This document shows, one piece after another, positions 60,958 to 64,000 of a stretch of 64,000 nucleotides of DNA. The notes below the pieces were generated by a model. That model saw only the letters and a list, made by a program, of their open reading frames with translations, was not told the origin of the DNA and searched no databases. The stretch covers positions 5,642,001-5,706,000 of the forward strand of contig NW_024104421.1 of NCBI RefSeq assembly GCF_003945595.2, read 5' to 3'. How positions within the stretch are numbered: the first letter of the stretch is position 1; each line of letters starts with the position of its first letter. The DNA is from Pipra filicauda. Its lineage: Eukaryota; Chordata; Aves; Passeriformes; Pipridae. The translations under genes were made by a program, and so were the position numbers.

Positions 60958-60998
60958 GTTTGTTTGTTTGTTTGTTTGTTTGTTTGTTTGTTTGTTTT
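60958..60998. repeat. (GTTT)n microsatellite
   Basis: Ten consecutive GTTT units preceded by T-rich sequence with single G interruptions. It lies about 6 kb upstream of SYT10. Confidence 0.95.
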
Positions 60999-63900
60999 CT
61001 GGTTTGTTTTTATTTTTTTTTACCAGGTAAAATATTTTTGGGGCTAATAAGCCTTTTATATCTGTCATTTCTCAGTTGAAGAAGTTCTTCCTTGCCTGTG
61101 GCACTTGGCTGTATCACCTGCATCACTCAGCCTCTCATTTTTGTCACTTTTCACCTCCTTTTCGAAACAGAAGACAAGGTCACAGAGAATCAATGTGTTT
61201 GAAGCACATGTTTGTGACATAGCATCTTAAAAGGACATATTCTGTAGAATCATAGCATATTAACAATCTCTATTGCCTTTTTCTTCCTATTACCTTCCTT
61301 GCTTTCTTTTGGAAGGAGGAATGAGGTTGTAACTGGCATTAGTGAGATTTCTTCAGCTGTGGACAAGGAGTCATGCTGAAATAATCTCACAATTTGCAAA
61401 GTAGGTGGGTTTGAAAAACTCACAGAATAAGAGAAAAACTATTTTTTTTCTCTTTCTCAGCATACTTTTCAAAGTTTTCCTCAAAGCCAACTGTCTTAAA
61501 ATATCCTCTCTCTTGTAATACAAGCCAACCACAAGCTTTGGTGAAATGAGGTATTTTTTGCTACTAGAAGTGTTCAATGCAGCCAGGTTTTACTGATTAA
61601 TTTGGGCTATGCCTCTGCATCTAATGAATTTATGTCTCTTTGTGCCTTCTAGTGAGATGGCTATGAGCACGCTCCTTATTGATTTCCCAGACCCATTATC
61701 AACCTGTGCCCAGACACAAGTAGTTTGTTTGGTGATTATAATTTTTGTTCTGGTTTTGTTCCTCTGTACTTGATATTTCATGGTAGAGTGCCTTCAAATT
61801 TATTTTGCTTCAAAAATATTTAATTAAAAAGCCTGATAAATTAAGGATATTGTGGCCCATTTTGTTGTATCCTGCTCTCACAGCAACAGCAGCACTATTT
61901 GGTGAATGTATGATTAGGTCCTAATGGAGCAGTACAAAACCCACTGATATAACTTGTGATAGTGCAAATACAGCAAAACCATTTGTTTTGAACGACAACA
62001 CTATTTTGCTACAATATATTAAGACATATCCTAAGTGAATTAGAATAAAATAGATCAACTGTTATGAAATAAATACCTGTTCATCTACATCATCGATTGT
62101 CACTGCATAGATGTACATGTAGATAATAAAAATATTACATCTATACAAATAATTTAGTTCCACATAATAGAAAAAATAATTACTACTCAGCATTGTCAAA
62201 AGCTTCATGCTTTTAAAAGATAGCAGCTCTGCCTCGACACTCATTCATGATAAATGAACCTCATTTCAGCATTTGTTGAGAGCAGGAGACCTTTATCCTG
62301 TGACATTGTTCCATTCCACTGTCATTATTTCTTAATTATCTCTGTCATCACTAGTTTGGAGCTTGGTATATGTTGCTGGCGAAATTCAGCTTTGACTTAA
62401 GTGGGTACAATGTCATTTACTCACAATAGAAATTACGTTCATTTGTGTCAGAACTTCATTTAATTCTCAGCTCTTAACCAGTGGCTCATGATTCACTTTT
62501 CTTGTTCACAACAGATGCTGGAAAATAAACTCAGAAAACTAATTTCTAGAATGAGAAGATGCCGTTCATATGTCACACATCTGTGGATGAATCTCATCCT
62601 GCTGTCTTCTTCCTGTCCCTGCCACCTGTCCTACATTCTGCTGGGGGAAAAGCAGAGCTACCTAACTGGGTGTCTGTCCTGCAAGCCAGGTTTGCTATTT
62701 GCACAGTGAGATATGTTCTTTGAAGGTCTGATGGTGGCAGCAGGAACGCAGTACTCCTTGAACATCCTCAACCAAAGCAGTCCTCTTAGGTAATTGAGAT
62801 CTAATCAGATTCTCCCTCCTGTGCTTAAGTCTTTTGTACTTTAACAGCTGCTGCATAATTTTTTGGCTGGACCATGGGACCACAATAATGTGCCCAGTCA
62901 TAAAGTGATACCTCATGTGCTGGTTCTGAGCCTCTTTCCTACCTAGGCCATGGTAAATAAATTTTGTTAGGTTTAGAATGATGTTTTCTATTCTCTAATA
63001 ATTTGTAATTTATTTTTTTTTTCCAGTGAGAGAAAGGAACTAAACTCTGGTAATTCTAATTGACACAGTTTCAATTCTGCATAATCAGTCATTTCAAGGA
63101 TTTATTTCTAGCCATGAGTCATTGCTTTCCCTTTTGTTTACAGTCAGGGAATAAGTCAGAAAATATTCAAAGATAATGTCTTAGCACCATGCAAAGAACT
63201 GGGGGTCTTTCATCAGCAAAGTGTGGTTGCTACTGGCTGAAGTTTTTGGAAGGGATAGGGGCTGGCAGTGCACATAGTTTCCCAGAAGGGATTGGAAGGG
63301 TGACCATAGGCCCATGGCACCAGTTTTTCTTCCAGCCCTGACTGACAAAATGGGTAAGTCTGGTGCACTGGAAGAAGTGTGCTGCAAATTTTTGCACTCA
63401 GCCTGAGGGGGCTGAGATTTCCTGATGGAAAACCACAATAATTGTGGTTTTGCAAAGAGCATAACTAAATACTAGGAATGTTGGTTCCTTCCACCCCACC
63501 CCAAAGTCTTGTTACCCATCTTGAATTCATTATCTTATCACGAAATACAATATTTACAAATTTCTCGATCTAGTGTGTGACCATTGAGGAAATTCACAGC
63601 ACCAGAACCTGCCTAAAGGTCACAGCTATTGATAATTGTGAAGGCTGTATGAAGGCTATTTTATTATAAGTAATTTTTTTTTGGTGTTTAAGGAAAGAAA
63701 ATATTTTTTCAGTCTGTTTGAATATGCTGTCATATTGGCCCACCACATCAATAGGAGTCCTGTGATGTATATGCAGATGTCAGAATGGATAAGGATATAG
63801 GACAGTATAACCATAATAACAACTCAAGCATGTAAAGAAATCGTATTTCAAGCGTGGCTAAATCATGAATAGTCTTATCGAGATTTCATATCAGGGTTTC

Positions 63901-64000
63901 TAACTTGTCATTCAATCATTGTGCATATATATGAACAGTATTTAAAGAAATAAACTATGGTGAGGCACAAAGTTAAAGGGCTGGAAGTGGTGTCAGACAT

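Larger units (their letters stand above)
55531..64000. other. Upstream flank, no gene supported
   Basis: AT-rich sequence beyond the SYT10 CpG island. It contains the A/C tract (57202-57272), a GC-richer unassigned block (about 60380-60670) and the (GTTT)n run. No exon of a neighbouring gene was recognised, so the next gene lies outside the window or has only unrecognisable UTR here. Confidence 0.7.

Noticed and set aside
61246..61262. GTAGAATCATAGCATATT, resembling the start of an antisense CR1 tail
   Set aside because: The expected continuation (GGAAGGGACC) is absent, so the match is too short.

Overview
This is a vertebrate, almost certainly avian, genomic window. It holds one recognisable protein-coding gene, SYT10 (synaptotagmin-10), complete on the minus strand. 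Bird origin is supported by three CR1 (chicken repeat 1) 3'-end fragments and by a ~1.0 kb solo LTR of a type I recognise from Neoaves, especially songbirds. The family name and exact species are not proven here. The background is AT-rich with few repeats, and the only large CpG-rich block sits on the gene's promoter and first exon.

Layout in plus coordinates (the gene reads right to left): 1-16.9 kb is downstream intergenic DNA with no gene that I can support. About 16.97-18.93 kb is the inferred SYT10 3'UTR. The seven coding exons are 18935-19006 (exon 7), 20120-20249 (6), 21727-21898 (5), 22258-22378 (4), 34197-34761 (3), 40653-41010 (2) and 54711-54861 (1). All six introns are GT-AG and the phases agree throughout. 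The exons sum to 1569 bases, a 522-residue protein plus TAA. About 53.8-55.5 kb is a CpG island with the promoter and 5'UTR. 55.5-64 kb is the upstream flank, again without a supported gene.

The protein has the full class architecture: a short N-terminus with three spaced cysteines, one membrane span, a linker, a C2A domain with all five calcium-binding aspartates, and a C2B domain with four aspartates, a Glu in the fifth position and the C-terminal WHPL motif. Nothing suggests a pseudogene.

I found no CRISPR, operon, tRNA or rRNA features, and no convincing undescribed system. The points most worth a second look are a two-codon upstream ORF in a strong Kozak context 24 nt before the SYT10 start, a (TG)n repeat that replaces the pyrimidine tract at the acceptor of the frame-breaking exon 3, a probable conserved regulatory block with a perfect octamer just inside intron 1, and two perfect AT-rich palindromic structures in the downstream flank. 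The remaining signals are microsatellites, old retroelement pieces and unassigned GC-richer blocks.
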